NCBI GenBank assembly: GCA_964571375.1
Contig: CAZNBL010000070.1
Span: 1-6,059 of the forward strand
Direction of reading: 5' to 3'
DNA from: JAFTYR01 sp964571375
GTDB lineage: Bacteria; Pseudomonadota; Gammaproteobacteria; Burkholderiales; Burkholderiaceae_F
DNA length: 6,059 bases
The translations under genes and the position numbers were made by a program. The stretch's first letter is position 1. Every line of letters starts with the position of its first letter. Of the stretch, positions 5,788 through 6,059 are shown in pieces. Below the pieces are notes generated by a model. That model was not told where the DNA came from. It searched no databases and saw nothing but the letters and a program-made list of their open reading frames with translations.

Positions 5788-6059
5788 ATGAACAAACAAG
5801 AACTCATCGAAGTTGTTGCTGAAAAGAACAACATCACCAAAGCTCTGGCAGGCAGAATTCTCGCCTCCTTTACAGAAACTGTTATCGAAGCAGTCAAAAA
5901 TGACGAAAAAGTCGTGATGGTCGGCTTCGGTACCTTCTGCCAGTACAAGCGCCAGGCACGCAACGCCCGCAATCCGCTCACCAAGCAGATTCAGGTCGTA
6001 CCCGAAAGCAGCCGTCCGAAATTTATTCCGGGTACCGCTTTCCGCAATGCCGTCGATCC
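5788..6059 (+). CDS. HU-family histone-like DNA-binding protein (cut by the window edge)
   Basis: Ninety residues are visible, about the full length of HU (around 90), with no stop yet at the window edge. The start MNKQELIEVVAEKNNITKAL is the usual HU N-terminal helix pair. VVMVGFGTFCQYKRQARNAR (42-61) is the HU/IHF signature region. R61-N62-P63 is the tip of the beta arm, whose proline intercalates and kinks DNA. RPKFIPGTAFRNAV near the end is the usual C-terminal strand and helix. The protein acts as a dimer that bends and compacts nucleoid DNA. HU is favoured over IHF by the N-terminus and length, but alpha and beta HU forms cannot be told apart. GGAG (5774-5777) lies ten bases before the ATG, a rather long spacing. 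The nearest upstream gene is the divergent porin. Confidence 0.95.
   Translation, partial: MNKQELIEVVAEKNNITKALAGRILASFTETVIEAVKNDEKVVMVGFGTFCQYKRQARNARNPLTKQIQVVPESSRPKFIPGTAFRNAVD

Overview
The window looks like chromosome (or a draft contig) of a Gram-negative bacterium, most likely a betaproteobacterium of the Burkholderiales, possibly a gut-type Sutterellaceae. That placement is an inference. It rests mainly on the porin, which has the Neisseria/Burkholderia porin pattern (signal peptide, VQLYGTVDG start, PEFSGFTGYAQY strand, YPLSKRTFVY strand, terminal Phe). The GC-rich coding and AT-richer intergenic sequence fits but does not prove it. I see no phage, insertion sequence, CRISPR array or integron, and every recognisable gene is of an ordinary family.

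Layout. (1) Positions 1-1282, plus strand: the C-terminal part of an NDP-forming acyl-CoA/acetyl-CoA synthetase, interrupted by a 10-N assembly gap whose length does not keep the frame, and followed by a strong terminator. (2) Positions 1536-2111, plus: a complete Nudix hydrolase of the ADP-ribose pyrophosphatase type with its own putative promoter and terminator. (3) Positions 2243-3460, minus: a multi-spanning membrane protein, probably a secondary transporter with a two-halves architecture, with its own terminator and an upstream region rich in dyad symmetry. (4) Positions 3704-3787, minus: tRNA-Leu with anticodon UAG and encoded CCA, with an extended -10 promoter and a terminator. (5) Positions 4001-5089, minus: a general porin with a Fur-box-like palindrome (16 of 19 matches) in its promoter region. 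(6) Positions 5149-5787: a long AT-rich region with no convincing gene. (7) Positions 5788-6059, plus: the histone-like HU protein, which runs to the window edge.

The genes look like independent transcription units rather than one pathway. Terminator hairpins follow the synthetase, the Nudix gene, the transporter and the tRNA, and the two terminators between the convergent Nudix and transporter genes lie back to back. The most informative regulatory signal is the palindrome upstream of the porin, which suggests iron-responsive control of an outer-membrane channel. No novel multi-gene system is evident.
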